From: Priestia endophytica DSM 13796
GTDB taxonomy: Bacteria > Bacillota > Bacilli > Bacillales > Bacillaceae_H
DNA: 36,243 bases
Assembly (NCBI RefSeq): GCF_900115845.1
Contig: NZ_FOXX01000015.1
Span: 54,084-90,326, forward strand
Direction: 5' to 3'
This document shows, piece by piece, positions 17,770 to 26,556 of the stretch. The number at the start of each line of letters is the position of its first letter. Position 1 is the stretch's first letter. The notes below the pieces were generated by a model. It did not search any database, was not told the origin of the DNA, and saw only the letters and a program-made list of their open reading frames with translations. The position numbers and the translations under genes were made by a program.

Positions 17770-18747
17770 ATGACAAAAATACGTCTTGGATATGTTGCTA
17801 TGAGTATGGAACTTGTTAATAGTTCTCCTTCTCAAACAATGACATATGCAAACTTTAAAAAAATTGGTAATAGAGAAGCTGCTATTCGGAAACTTGAGCG
17901 TATTGCGATTTCAAATCTTGAAAACTGCCTTCGTCTTTTAAAACATAACTTATGGAATGAAGTAGAATTTTTTAGGTTGAGCTCTCGTCTTATTCCTCTT
18001 GCAGGACATGAAGATCTTTCTGATTGGGACTATATGAAGCCATTGAAACCAGTCTTATCAGAAATTAAATCATTTTTAGAAGAACATCCAATGAGGATTG
18101 ATTTTCATCCTGATCACTTTGTTCTTCTAAATTCCACAAAGCCTGAGATTTTGAAAAACGCTGTTCAAACACTAACAATGCATGCTCGCCTTCTGAAAGG
18201 GATGGGTATTCCAACTCAATATCGCTGTGTACTCCATGTTGGAGGCGCACACAAAAACAAAGAGAGGGCTCTTGAACAATTTATTCATAATTGGGCTCTT
18301 GTGCCAAAATCTATTGCTAAAATGGTTATGCTTGAGAATGATGATACAACGTTCAATATAGAGGATGTTTTATATCTATGCGAAAAGATTGATATTCCTT
18401 TTATTTTTGACCTTCACCATCACTTAGCAAACAATGAGGGGGAAAGATGGGAAGATCATTGGGAGAGGATGGTTGGGACATGGGCTCATTCTCCTCTTCC
18501 TATGAAAATGCATATTTCTAGTCCAAGGAGTGAGGAACAATTTCGGGCGCATGCTCCATATGTGGATCCTGAGATGTTTATTGGATTTCTTCGTACGATA
18601 AATGGAACGATCGATATGTTAGATTGCATGATTGAGGCAAAACAAAAGGATAAAGCATTAGAGAAGCTCATGAGAGATTTAAGTAAATATGATGATGTTC
18701 AAGTTTTATCAAAAGGAAGCTTTGAAATCATTAAAAAAGGAACCTAA
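17770..18747 (+). CDS. uvsE: UV DNA damage endonuclease
   Basis: It nicks DNA 5' of UV photoproducts and some other lesions to start excision repair. The protein has 325 residues with a TIM-barrel UVDE fold. The N-terminal IRLGYVAMS, the RLSSRLIPLAGH segment, the metal-binding HVGG and LENDD motifs and FDLHHHLANNE are recognised UvsE features. Its own ribosome site precedes the ATG (CAGGGAG, 9 nt). In B. subtilis the equivalent place, between cshA and ydcA, holds ydbS-ydbT, and uvsE (ywjD) is elsewhere. The location here is therefore a lineage-specific replacement. It is convergent with the rhomboid gene. Confidence 0.93.
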   Translation: MTKIRLGYVAMSMELVNSSPSQTMTYANFKKIGNREAAIRKLERIAISNLENCLRLLKHNLWNEVEFFRLSSRLIPLAGHEDLSDWDYMKPLKPVLSEIKSFLEEHPMRIDFHPDHFVLLNSTKPEILKNAVQTLTMHARLLKGMGIPTQYRCVLHVGGAHKNKERALEQFIHNWALVPKSIAKMVMLENDDTTFNIEDVLYLCEKIDIPFIFDLHHHLANNEGERWEDHWERMVGTWAHSPLPMKMHISSPRSEEQFRAHAPYVDPEMFIGFLRTINGTIDMLDCMIEAKQKDKALEKLMRDLSKYDDVQVLSKGSFEIIKKGT

Positions 18748-18765
18748 AAAGGTTCCTTTTTTGTT
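18735..18765. terminator. Bidirectional terminator between uvsE and the rhomboid gene
   Basis: A 12-bp perfect stem (AAAAAAGGAACC with GGTTCCTTTTTT) overlaps the last codons of uvsE and ends 5 bases before the stop of the convergent rhomboid gene. Confidence 0.9.
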
Positions 18766-18769
18766 CGTG

Positions 18770-19357
18770 CTATTTACGTTGAAGTGTGAAAAGAGAGAGA
18801 ACGAAGCCACTTATAATACCGGCGAGGTGGGCAATAACGTTAATATTTGAATTTACAAATGTCATAACAAGTGCAATAATGACCATTGTCATTAGCACTT
18901 GAGCATTGTCTCGCCCAAGAATATCTTTTCGATAGAGTAAAAAGAAAAGATAGATTCCGAACAAACCAAAAATAGAGCCAGAAGCACCTACGTGTGTATA
19001 GTAAATATTTTCAAGTAAGTACGTTGCGACGTTAGCAATGATACCTGTTGTGAAATACATTAAAATAAATTTCCCTTTTCCTAATATCCTTTCAAGGGCA
19101 GGAGCAAAAATTAGGAGAGAAAACGTATTGAAAAGAAGATGGGAAAAACTTATATGTGTAATAATAGGAGTAATAAGTCTCCACCATTCTCCTTGAGAAA
19201 TGTTCCCGTTAATCCCAACAAAATAATAGATTAGCGATTGCATGCTTTCTAAAGGGATTTTGGCAAGAAGCCAAACAACAATGTGAATCAAAATAAGTAG
19301 AAATACGACTGGATAGAGCTTTATAAACTCTCTAAAATTCTCAGTACGAACAAACAA
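18770..19357 (-). CDS. Rhomboid-family intramembrane serine protease (YdcA-like)
   Basis: The protein has 195 residues with six or seven transmembrane helices. The catalytic serine is in GASG (Ser126) and the catalytic histidine in IAHLAG (His177). [11 protein letters not shown] and SHLLFN are the conserved N-terminal rhomboid segments. It cleaves transmembrane substrates within the membrane; the substrate is unknown. It is the positional equivalent of B. subtilis ydcA, next to and divergent from acpS. Start choice: AGAGGAG lies 8 nt before this TTG. A TTG seven codons upstream (19378) would place the ribosome site inside the gene. Confidence 0.88.
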   Translation of the reverse strand: MFVRTENFREFIKLYPVVFLLILIHIVVWLLAKIPLESMQSLIYYFVGINGNISQGEWWRLITPIITHISFSHLLFNTFSLLIFAPALERILGKGKFILMYFTTGIIANVATYLLENIYYTHVGASGSIFGLFGIYLFFLLYRKDILGRDNAQVLMTMVIIALVMTFVNSNINVIAHLAGIISGFVLSLFTLQRK

Positions 19358-19529
19358 AAAATCATCTCCTCTAATCAATATATCTAATGTGTTTAATTTA
19401 GGAAGGATTACAAATCTTCTTCATTATTTCATAAAGGGAAAAGAAGTTCTAATAAAGTCCCTTTCTTTACATAAAACCAAGTCAATAAAAATCACGTCAT
19501 GTAAGTCTATTATAAAAGGAGTACTCTTT

Positions 19530-19886
19530 ATGATTATCGGAATTGGAAATGATATTGTTGAGCTTGTCCGAATAAAAAGGGCGTTAGAGCGTAATGACAA
19601 GCTTGTAAAGCGGATCTTAACACCTCGTGAACAAGAGAAGTTTTATACGCTTTCAAACAAACGGAAAATAGAGTTTTTAGCAGGGCGATTTGCTGCTAAA
19701 GAAGCTTATGCAAAAGCAAAAGGAACAGGCATTGGTTCATTGCTTTCTTTTCAAGATATTGAGATTGAATATGAATTGTCTGGAAAACCTTATATTAAAA
19801 ATGAACACGAAATTACACACTTGGCTATATCGCATAGTGAGCAGTATGCGATTGCAAATGTGATAATTGAAAGCCTGTCACGCTAG
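19530..19886 (+). CDS. acpS: Holo-[acyl-carrier-protein] synthase
   Basis: It transfers 4'-phosphopantetheine from CoA to apo-ACP, activating fatty acid synthesis. The protein has 118 residues (family about 118-125). The metal-binding Asp8 is in GIGNDIVEL and Glu58 in [19 protein letters not shown] lies 8 nt before the ATG. The frame is open for 47 codons further upstream, but that stretch lacks acpS homology and a better ribosome site. It is divergent from the rhomboid gene, with ydcC following. Confidence 0.95.
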   Translation: MIIGIGNDIVELVRIKRALERNDKLVKRILTPREQEKFYTLSNKRKIEFLAGRFAAKEAYAKAKGTGIGSLLSFQDIEIEYELSGKPYIKNEHEITHLAISHSEQYAIANVIIESLSR

Positions 19887-19987
19887 TCTGCATATTCGTT
19901 GTTTTCACCTCATATATTCATATTGTCCAATTAAAAGATACGACAATACATTTTTGCAAATCTTGCAAAAGAATAAGGGGTGTAGGA

Positions 19988-20995
19988 ATGAAAAGATGGA
20001 TTGTTAAAGCCATTGTCTTTTTAAGTGTTTTATTTGTACTAGCAGCTTGTGGAGATAAAAGTGCAGATGATGTAAAAAAAGATTTGAATGAAAAGATGGA
20101 AAAGTCAACAGGTTATAAAGCAACAGCTGAGATGATGTTAAATACAGGAGAAAAACCACAGAAATATGATGTGGAGATTTGGCATAGCAAACCAGATTAT
20201 TACAGGGTAGAGCTTAAAAATGCCAAAAAAGATCAATCTCAGATGATTTTGCGTAATAATGAAGGAGTTTTTGTACTAACCCCTGCGCTTAATAAAAGCT
20301 TTAAATTTCAAAGCGGTTGGCCACAAAATAGCAGCCAAGCATACCTTTATGAGTCGTTAATTAAAGACATTAAAGGAGACGATGAAGCGAAATTTCAAGT
20401 AGCTAAAGACGGTTATATCTTTACAACAAAAACCAACTATCAGCACCAGTCTGTTCTTCCAAAGCAAAAAATTATTTTAGATAAAAAAGAGCTTACCCCT
20501 AAAAAAGTGGAAATTATGGATACGGACAATGAGCCTATTATTACGGTTGACTTTAAGAAAGTAGAGATGAATGTTAAGTTTGATAAAGATGCATTTGATA
20601 CTAAGCGGAATATGACGGCTAAAAAGTCAGATGTGCCCACAATGACAAGTGAAGAAGAGCCTTTTTCAGTTAAGTATCCTTCATATACACCTGAAGGTAC
20701 AGAGCAAGAAGAAGAAAAAACGGTTAAAACAATGGATGGAAAACGTGTTGTGCTCACATATGGTGGTGAGAAGTCCTTTACTGTAATTCAGGAGCAGGCA
20801 ACAGTTGCGGAAGCCTCTACTACAACTCCTGTGAATGGAGACGTTGTTGACCTAGGTTTCTCAATTGGAGCTCTTTCAAAACAAAGTATTCAATGGACAT
20901 CAGATGGAGTGGAATACATTATTGCGTCTGATGATCTTTCTCCAGAGGAATTTATGATGGTTGCAAGCTCAATGGAAAAAGAACAAGGAAAATAA
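19988..20995 (+). CDS. ydcC: LolA-like lipoprotein, YdcC
   Basis: The protein has 335 residues with a lipoprotein signal (positive start, hydrophobic core, LAAC lipobox with Cys21). It is expected to be anchored on the outer face of the cytoplasmic membrane. The mature part resembles the LolA/LppX/DUF4367 group: a LolA-like beta half (about 25-200) and a C-terminal domain (about 215-330). Gram-positive relatives include YdcC of B. subtilis, reported as sporulation-related, and GerS of clostridia. No role is established here. AAGGGG is 7 nt before the ATG. Its place between acpS and alr is conserved in Bacillus. Confidence 0.87.
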   Translation: MKRWIVKAIVFLSVLFVLAACGDKSADDVKKDLNEKMEKSTGYKATAEMMLNTGEKPQKYDVEIWHSKPDYYRVELKNAKKDQSQMILRNNEGVFVLTPALNKSFKFQSGWPQNSSQAYLYESLIKDIKGDDEAKFQVAKDGYIFTTKTNYQHQSVLPKQKIILDKKELTPKKVEIMDTDNEPIITVDFKKVEMNVKFDKDAFDTKRNMTAKKSDVPTMTSEEEPFSVKYPSYTPEGTEQEEEKTVKTMDGKRVVLTYGGEKSFTVIQEQATVAEASTTTPVNGDVVDLGFSIGALSKQSIQWTSDGVEYIIASDDLSPEEFMMVASSMEKEQGK

Positions 20996-21040
20996 AAAAA
21001 GGAAGTTCGTTCTCTAAAAAGAGAACGAACTTCCTTTTTT
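20995..21040 (+). terminator. Very long terminator after ydcC
   Basis: A perfect 21-bp stem with loop AAAA, ending in six T residues. It starts at the last base of the ydcC stop codon and separates ydcC from alr. Confidence 0.93.
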
Positions 21041-21190
21041 AGATAAACTTTTACGAACCCTAGTTTATTTTTGTATAATAAAAGCACGATAAATGCATGA
21101 ATTGTTTTTGATAAGAATAAATGTAAACAAACCGTGCAATTGTAGTATAGTGGCTTCTACAAGCCATAGTTCTTAAAGGAAGTGACACCA

Positions 21191-22348
21191 GTGAATTCGT
21201 TTTACCGCAACACATGGGCTGAAATTGATTTAGAAGCTGTTTCTCATAACGTAAATTGCTTAAAAGAATGGCTGCCAAAGGGGAAACAGATTATGGCTGT
21301 TGTAAAAGCAAACGGATATGGGCACGGTGATATTGAAGTAGCGAAAGAAGCAATTCAAGCAGGAGCTACGTTTTTAGGAGTAGCATTGCTTGATGAAGGA
21401 ATTAAACTAAGAGCAAATGGGATTAAAGTTCCGATTTTAGTATTAGGAGACGTGCCTCCTTCATATGTTGATATTGCAGCAGAGTATGATATCTCACTTA
21501 CCCTTCATAATGAAAGTTGGTTACGTGAAGCATCAAAGTATGATCTAAAGAAGCCTCTTTCTCTTCATATGAAAATTGATACAGGCATGAATCGTATTGG
21601 GTTTAAAGAGAAAGACGTAATGGAGCGTGTTGTCTCAAAAGTTAAGCAATCTTCTCATTTTGTGCTCGAGGGAATTTTTACACATTTTGCAACAGCAGAT
21701 GAGCTTCATAGTGAGTATTACGAAGAGCAAAATAAGTGTTTCGTTGAAACTGTGTACTATCTGAAATCAAAAGGGGTTTGTCCTCCTAACGTTCACTGTG
21801 CAAACAGTGCTTCGACTTTACGTTTACCACATGATTGTTTTACCATGGTGCGCTTCGGGATTTCAATGTACGGTTTAAGCCCGTCACCTGAAATGAAGAA
21901 AGTATTGCCATTTACATTAAAGCCAGTTCTGTCTCTCTATACTTCTTTGACACATGTTAAGAGCCTAGAAGAGGGTGAAAGCATCAGTTATGGAGCGACA
22001 TATACAACAAAGAAAGAAGAATGGATTGGAACTGTGCCAATTGGTTATGCAGACGGTTGGCTTCGAGGTCTTCAAGGTTTTACAGCATTGATGAACGGAG
22101 AGGAAGTGCAAAATGTTGGGCGCATTTGTATGGATCAACTTATGTTTAGACTTCCAAGAGATGCAGCAGTCGGGACAAAAGTCACGTTAATAGGTCATGA
22201 TGGCGGGAAGTCCATTAGCGCAGATGATATCGCAAGCTATCTTAATACAATTAACTATGAAGTTACTTGTATGATTAGCGATCGCGTTCCTCGAGTATAT
22301 AAGAGAGCAGATAAAGTTGTAAAAGTTATAAATAATGTGCTAGCTTAG
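21191..22348 (+). CDS. alr: Alanine racemase
   Basis: PLP enzyme that makes D-Ala for peptidoglycan, supplying Ddl. The protein has 385 residues. The PLP-binding lysine is K39 in VVKANGYGHG, and the second catalytic base is the Tyr of SYGAT (Tyr267). MYGLSP and GRICMDQLM are conserved alanine-racemase segments. Start choice: AAAGGA is 10 nt before this GTG, whereas a GTG three codons earlier is 1 nt from it. Its location upstream of the ndoAI-ndoA pair is conserved in Bacillus. Confidence 0.95.
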   Translation: MNSFYRNTWAEIDLEAVSHNVNCLKEWLPKGKQIMAVVKANGYGHGDIEVAKEAIQAGATFLGVALLDEGIKLRANGIKVPILVLGDVPPSYVDIAAEYDISLTLHNESWLREASKYDLKKPLSLHMKIDTGMNRIGFKEKDVMERVVSKVKQSSHFVLEGIFTHFATADELHSEYYEEQNKCFVETVYYLKSKGVCPPNVHCANSASTLRLPHDCFTMVRFGISMYGLSPSPEMKKVLPFTLKPVLSLYTSLTHVKSLEEGESISYGATYTTKKEEWIGTVPIGYADGWLRGLQGFTALMNGEEVQNVGRICMDQLMFRLPRDAAVGTKVTLIGHDGGKSISADDIASYLNTINYEVTCMISDRVPRVYKRADKVVKVINNVLA

Positions 22349-22617
22349 AGTAGCAAGGCGTGATTTTTTACAATTTCATGCATAAAATAATAGTATTGAT
22401 GACGATAATAGTTGAAGAAATGACAGAATTCGCTTTGCATAAAACTGTATAGATGGTATGATGAAAAAAGATAAAAATAATTTATATTTAATATCTTACT
22501 CGTCTGTAAGAGGAAACAAGTAGTGCCTTAATTAGGTTCTACTGTTTACAATGTGCTCTCATAATAAAAAAATAACTATTCTTATTTGTTTTGTACTGAT
22601 GGTGGAGGTGTATGTTG
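22349..22617 (+). promoter_or_regulatory. Promoter region of the ndoAI-ndoA operon
   Basis: TTGCAT (22435-22440), a 16-bp spacer and TATGAT (22457-22462) make a plausible sigma-A promoter. An imperfect hairpin (AGTAG...CTACT with an inner CCT/AGG) at 22519-22543 lies in the leader. A good ribosome site GGTGGAGG is at 22601-22608. No terminator for alr is evident, so read-through from alr is possible. Confidence 0.5.
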
Positions 22618-22899
22618 GTGTCTGAAGCGAGCGCAACGATGGAGCTTTTAGTTCGTTTACCACAACATTTAGTATCTGAACTAGATGCTATCGCGAAGCA
22701 AGAAAACAGTAACCGAAATGATTTGATTAATCAAGCTGTAAAGAAGTTCGTTGATGAGAAAAGAAATAGTAGCATCCGCAATAATATGCGACGGGGTTAT
22801 ATGGAAATGGCGAAAATTAACCTAAATATTGCGTCTGAAGCTTTCTTGGCTGAACATGAAGCGGACAACACAGTCGAACGTCTTGTAAGTGGAGGATAA
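22618..22899 (+). CDS. ndoAI: Antitoxin EndoAI (MazE-type, RHH)
   Basis: The protein has 93 residues, the same length as B. subtilis NdoAI when the GTG at 22618 is used (MSEASA...). The N-terminal ribbon-helix-helix domain (about 9-50; [18 protein letters not shown]) binds DNA. The C-terminal part ends with [13 protein letters not shown] and TVERLVSGG, which wraps and inhibits the toxin. The GTG is 9 nt after GGAGG, better than the in-frame ATG 2 codons earlier at 3 nt. The ribosome site of the toxin lies in the last codons of this gene (GTGGAGGATAA). Confidence 0.93.
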   Translation: MSEASATMELLVRLPQHLVSELDAIAKQENSNRNDLINQAVKKFVDEKRNSSIRNNMRRGYMEMAKINLNIASEAFLAEHEADNTVERLVSGG

Positions 22900-22904
22900 A
22901 ACGG

Positions 22905-23255
22905 TTGGTAGTAAAACGTGGCGACGTTTATTTCGCTGATTTATCTCCCGTTGTTGGTTCTGAACAAGGAGGGGTTCGACCTGTCCTTGTTATTCAAAAC
23001 AACATTGGTAACCGTTTTAGTCCCACGGTTATTGTCGCAGCCATTACCGCTCAAATTCAAAAGGCAAAGCTACCTACGCATGTAGAAATTAATGCTAAGA
23101 AATACGGGTTTGAACGAGACTCCGTTATTCTGTTAGAGCAGGTTCGAACAATTGATAAGCAGCGTTTAACAGACAAGATTACGCATCTTGATGAAGAAAT
23201 GATGAGTAAAGTCGATAAAGCGTTACAAATTAGCCTTGGGCTTATTGATTTTTAG
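22905..23255 (+). CDS. ndoA: Endoribonuclease toxin EndoA (MazF family)
   Basis: Sequence-specific mRNA interferase (UACAU in B. subtilis EndoA) held inactive by the antitoxin. The protein has 116 residues, identical in length to B. subtilis Ndo[20 protein letters not shown] and RPVLVIQNN near the N-terminus and [19 protein letters not shown] are MazF hallmarks with the catalytic Arg in GGVRP. It starts with TTG, 9 nt after GGAGG, with 5 bases between the genes. The weak start and coupling should keep toxin below antitoxin. It is located just upstream of the sigB operon, as in many Bacilli. Confidence 0.96.
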   Translation: MVVKRGDVYFADLSPVVGSEQGGVRPVLVIQNNIGNRFSPTVIVAAITAQIQKAKLPTHVEINAKKYGFERDSVILLEQVRTIDKQRLTDKITHLDEEMMSKVDKALQISLGLIDF

Positions 23256-23364
23256 ACTTGTAAATAATGGAATTAATATTATCTTTATGTATCATTTTTT
23301 AGGTTATAAGAAGAAAAATTAAGCGAAGCGATCGCACACAACTACCAGATTAACAGCAATGATG

Positions 23365-23398
23365 AGGGTACTCCATCCTTTATATAGGAAAGTACCCT
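23365..23398 (+). other. Imperfect hairpin downstream of ndoA
   Basis: An 8-bp perfect outer stem (AGGGTACT with AGTACCCT) and an inner TCCT/AGGA stem are followed by TTATTCTT rather than a clean T-run. It is possibly a weak first terminator or a 3' stabiliser for the toxin-antitoxin mRNA. Confidence 0.5.
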
Positions 23399-23434
23399 TA
23401 TTCTTGACTGGAAAAACTAAATACACGTATGATT

Positions 23435-23467
23435 AAAAGTAGGGGATTTTTCACTCCTGCTTTTTTT
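23435..23467 (+). terminator. Terminator of the ndoAI-ndoA operon
   Basis: An 11-bp stem AAAAGTAGGGG with CTCCTGCTTTT (two wobble pairs) and an 8-nt loop is followed by further T residues. It lies just before the rsbR promoter. Confidence 0.75.
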
Positions 23468-23473
23468 CATTAC

Positions 23474-23482
23474 TGTTATAAT
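23474..23482 (+). promoter_or_regulatory. Extended -10 sigma-A promoter of the rsbR operon
   Basis: TGTTATAAT is a perfect extended -10, 66 bp upstream of rsbR. The -35 region lies in the ndoA terminator and is weak. It would give constitutive expression of rsbRSTUVW-sigB-rsbX. Confidence 0.65.
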
Positions 23483-23547
23483 AGAAGAGACAGTTTAAAA
23501 ATAATATTTTGTTATATAGATATGTGTACTGTATTAAGGAGGACAAG

Positions 23548-24381
23548 ATGGAACGGAGTATTCAACAATATATAATTGAACATAGACAAGAAATCGCAAA
23601 AGGTTGGCTTGATACGATGAAGGATGTATCAGCAGAACCTCTTACAAATGTAGTCTCTGAGAACGTTTATGTTAGCATGAACTCTGAATTTCTTGATATT
23701 ATCTTTAGTCACCAAACAGAGTCACCTGAGCACTTTAGAACAAAGTTAGAAGAGTTCATTGAGCGTGTTGTAAAACTCGGATGGCCACTCACATATTTGA
23801 CGCGAGCCATTCGTTTGCTTCGTAAAGTAATCCTAGAGTTGCTTATGGAAGATGAGTTCGCACGTGATGATAACTATGTGCCCATGGAAACTGTACAAGA
23901 ATTAGAGCTTTGGGTAGAACCTATCTATCATGAGTTAGAAGACATCTACGCGACATCTTGGGAAAACACAATTAATCTCCAAAAAGTGGCTCTTCAAGAA
24001 CTATCAGCACCGCTTATTCCAATCTTTGATAACATCACAGTGATGCCTCTTGTAGGAACGATTGACACGGAACGGGCAAGCATTATTATGGAAAATCTTT
24101 TAGAGGGTGTTGTAAAACATCGGTCAGAAGTTGTGCTTATTGACATAACAGGAGTTCCTGTTGTTGATACAATGGTGGCACATCATATTATCCAAGCTTC
24201 GGAAGCAGTACGACTAGTTGGGGCTAAATGTCTTATTGTCGGTATTCGTCCTGAAATTGCCCAAACAATTGTTAATCTTGGCATTCGTTTGGATCAAGTT
24301 ATTACGAAAAACTCTCTAAGAGTAGGCGTTGAACGCGCCCTTGAAATCACAAACAGACAAATTATAAGTATGGAGGAATAG
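23548..24381 (+). CDS. rsbR: Stressosome sensor protein RsbR (RsbRA)
   Basis: Core scaffold of the 1.8-MDa stressosome. The protein has 277 residues. The N-terminal half (1-145) is a non-heme globin-like sensor domain. A linker helix follows, then the C-terminal STAS domain (about 150-270). The RsbT-phosphorylated threonines T171 and T205 of B. subtilis RsbRA correspond to T174 (in GTIDTERA) and T208 (in VVDTMVAHH), with the 3-residue offset fitting the extra length. AAGGAGG is 5 nt before the ATG. First gene of the eight-gene sigma-B operon. The ribosome site of rsbS is in its last codons. Confidence 0.95.
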   Translation: MERSIQQYIIEHRQEIAKGWLDTMKDVSAEPLTNVVSENVYVSMNSEFLDIIFSHQTESPEHFRTKLEEFIERVVKLGWPLTYLTRAIRLLRKVILELLMEDEFARDDNYVPMETVQELELWVEPIYHELEDIYATSWENTINLQKVALQELSAPLIPIFDNITVMPLVGTIDTERASIIMENLLEGVVKHRSEVVLIDITGVPVVDTMVAHHIIQASEAVRLVGAKCLIVGIRPEIAQTIVNLGIRLDQVITKNSLRVGVERALEITNRQIISMEE

Positions 24382-24383
24382 CT

Positions 24384-24740
24384 ATGCGGATTCCTATATT
24401 GAAGCTATATGACTACTTATTAGTTTCCATTCAGTGGGAGCTTGACGATCAAACCGCAATCCAATTTCAAGAAGATCTATTAAATAAAATTCACCAAACA
24501 GGTGCAAAAGGAGTCGTAATTGACTTAACATCAATCGATATGATTGATTCATTTATAGCAAAAGTGTTAGGTGATGTTGTTAACATGTCCGGACTGATGG
24601 GAGCAAAAGTCGTCTTAACTGGCATTCAGCCAGCAGTAGCCATTACTCTTATTGAACTTGGGATTGGATTAAGCGATGTATGGACAGCCTTAGATTTGGA
24701 AAAAGGACTTGAGAAGCTCCAGTATGAATTGGGGGAATAA
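24384..24740 (+). CDS. rsbS: Stressosome antagonist RsbS
   Basis: Single STAS-domain protein (118 aa) that holds the kinase RsbT in the stressosome. The phosphorylated serine (Ser59 in B. subtilis) is Ser56 here, in [26 protein letters not shown] and [10 protein letters not shown] are nearly diagnostic of RsbS. Only 2 bases separate it from rsbR and 2 from rsbT, which suggests translational coupling. Confidence 0.96.
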   Translation: MRIPILKLYDYLLVSIQWELDDQTAIQFQEDLLNKIHQTGAKGVVIDLTSIDMIDSFIAKVLGDVVNMSGLMGAKVVLTGIQPAVAITLIELGIGLSDVWTALDLEKGLEKLQYELGE

Positions 24741-24742
24741 CA

Positions 24743-25144
24743 ATGGAATTCCAATCCTGCGTCAAAATTGTTACGGAGTGGGATATTGTGGCTGCCCGTC
24801 AATTAGGTCGCAATGTCTCTAAAGAGTTAGGGTTCGGAACGGTCGACCAAGCTCGGATTACAACCGCAATCTCTGAACTAGCTCGGAATATATATTTATA
24901 TACAGATAAAGGCCAAATATGCATCGAGAAGATATTTGAAAGAGGAAAATCGGGCCTTTTAATCATAGCAAAAGACCAAGGTCCGGGAATTGCGGACATA
25001 CGAAAAGTAATGGAAGACGGTTATACAACTTCAGGGGGATTAGGAGCTGGTCTTCCTGGTGTAAAAAGGCTCGTTGATCAATTTGATATTAATTCAGTTG
25101 TTGATGAAGGAACAGAAATTCGAGCAGTTAAGTGGCTCCGGTAA
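24743..25144 (+). CDS. rsbT: Serine/threonine kinase and RsbU activator RsbT
   Basis: GHKL-type kinase of 133 residues with N-box ISELARNIYLY, G1 box DQGPGI and G2 box GLGAGLPG. Under stress it phosphorylates RsbS and RsbR, leaves the stressosome and binds RsbU to switch on its phosphatase activity. It sits between rsbS and rsbU with gaps of 2 and 11 bases. Confidence 0.96.
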   Translation: MEFQSCVKIVTEWDIVAARQLGRNVSKELGFGTVDQARITTAISELARNIYLYTDKGQICIEKIFERGKSGLLIIAKDQGPGIADIRKVMEDGYTTSGGLGAGLPGVKRLVDQFDINSVVDEGTEIRAVKWLR

Positions 25145-25155
25145 GGGGGAGGAGA

Positions 25156-26166
25156 ATGGATTTTCAAAATGAAATGAAGGCACTATACCGGGACATACTG
25201 AGCAGCTATTTGCAAACGCCAAATGAAACGGTGTTGTATGAAGGGCAAAAGCTAAGCCGTAAGTCTCTTGAGAATAATATCTCCCCTGAAGATATTGTTA
25301 GTATCCATAAAGAAGTGATTGAAGAAATTCATCAAGATATTCCAAAAGAAGTTCTTCAATCACTAGATTTTCTACTTGAAATGATGATTAGCTATGGACT
25401 CGCGCTAGGTGAACATCAAATGCTCAAGAGCAAGCAAATTGAGCTGAACTCTGAAATTGAGATCGCCTCAAATGTTCAACAAAATTTGCTTGGTACAGCA
25501 GTGCCTTCCTTAAAGTCGCTAGATATTGGTGCTATTAGTATTCCCGCTAAAAAGATGAGCGGGGATTATTATCATTTTGTACAAGACGAGAATGATCGTA
25601 TTAGCATTGCTGTTGCTGATGTTATTGGGAAAGGTATTCCAGCTGCAATGTGTATGTCAATGATCAAATATGCCATGGATAGTTTACCTGAATCAAGGAA
25701 GACTCCTGACTATGTATTGGAGAATTTAAACAATGTAGTAGAACAAAATGTTGATCCAAGCATGTTTATTACCATGTTTTTCGGTATCTATGACTCTGCT
25801 GACGGAAGTTTCTGCTACTCCTCAGCAGGTCATGAGCCAGGATTCTATTACAATGCGAAAGAAGACAAATTTTCAGATATAGACGGTAAAGGCCTTGTCC
25901 TAGGGGTTGATCGACATCGTAAATACAAACAGTATGAAAAGCATCTTGAGATAGGGGATCTTGTTGTTCTGTTAACAGATGGAGTAACAGAATGTCGAAC
26001 AGAAGAAGGGTTTATTGAGCGAGAACAAATTATTGATCTTATTCGGAAGTATATGCATCTTCCGGCTCAAGAAGTTGTACACTCTATTTACAAGGAATTG
26101 GAAAAATTACAAGATTTCCAACTTCGTGATGATTTTACCCTTATTATTTTAAAAAGATTGGTTTAA
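25156..26166 (+). CDS. rsbU: PP2C-type phosphatase RsbU
   Basis: Environmental-stress phosphatase that dephosphorylates RsbV-P. The protein has 336 residues (B. subtilis 335). The N-terminal RsbT-binding domain is at about 1-85, then a linker helix, then the SpoIIE/PP2C domain at about 120-336 with metal ligands in SGDYYHF, VADVIGKGIPAAM and LLTDGVTEC. GGGGGAGGAG precedes the ATG. An upstream in-frame extension to 25132 overlaps rsbT without support. Its stop codon is part of the sigma-B promoter for rsbV. Confidence 0.96.
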   Translation: MDFQNEMKALYRDILSSYLQTPNETVLYEGQKLSRKSLENNISPEDIVSIHKEVIEEIHQDIPKEVLQSLDFLLEMMISYGLALGEHQMLKSKQIELNSEIEIASNVQQNLLGTAVPSLKSLDIGAISIPAKKMSGDYYHFVQDENDRISIAVADVIGKGIPAAMCMSMIKYAMDSLPESRKTPDYVLENLNNVVEQNVDPSMFITMFFGIYDSADGSFCYSSAGHEPGFYYNAKEDKFSDIDGKGLVLGVDRHRKYKQYEKHLEIGDLVVLLTDGVTECRTEEGFIEREQIIDLIRKYMHLPAQEVVHSIYKELEKLQDFQLRDDFTLIILKRLV

Positions 26167-26185
26167 CTTATTAAAATAAGGGTAA
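26161..26185 (+). promoter_or_regulatory. Sigma-B promoter of rsbV-rsbW-sigB-rsbX
   Basis: GTTTAA (26161-26166), a 13-bp spacer and GGGTAA (26180-26185) match the sigma-B consensus (GTTTAA-N12-15-GGGTAT) with one mismatch. The -35 includes the last codon and stop of rsbU. An autoregulatory sigma-B promoter at this place is known in B. subtilis. Confidence 0.88.
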
Positions 26186-26223
26186 CTAAATTGATAGCAG
26201 TATAATTGAAGGAGGTAAATCCT

Positions 26224-26556
26224 GTGAACTTATCAATAGATGTACAAATGAAGGATGAAAAACATTACATCACCTTAGCTGGTGAAATTGACGCATATAC
26301 AGCGCCAGAATTAAAAAACAAATTTATGGAATTAGCACAGTTGTCAGAACCATACATTGTTGTGGATTTGACAAATGTTTCTTATATGGATAGTACAGGT
26401 TTGGGCGTATTTATTGCGCTACTAAAAGCAATTAAGAGTAGCGAAGGTAAATTGAAATTTGTTGGTGTATCAGAACGAATTAAACGTTTGTTTGACATCA
26501 CGGGTCTAACGGAAATTTTAAATGTAAATTCTCACGTAGAGGGTGGCGTAAAATGA
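26224..26556 (+). CDS. rsbV: Anti-anti-sigma factor RsbV
   Basis: STAS protein of 110 residues (B. subtilis 109). Unphosphorylated RsbV binds RsbW and frees SigB. The regulatory serine is Ser57 in VSYMDSTGLGVF. The C-terminal LFDITGL is also conserved. Start choice: GAAGGAGG is 8 nt before the GTG at 26224. A TTG six codons earlier overlaps the ribosome site. ATGA overlap with rsbW. Confidence 0.95.
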   Translation: MNLSIDVQMKDEKHYITLAGEIDAYTAPELKNKFMELAQLSEPYIVVDLTNVSYMDSTGLGVFIALLKAIKSSEGKLKFVGVSERIKRLFDITGLTEILNVNSHVEGGVK

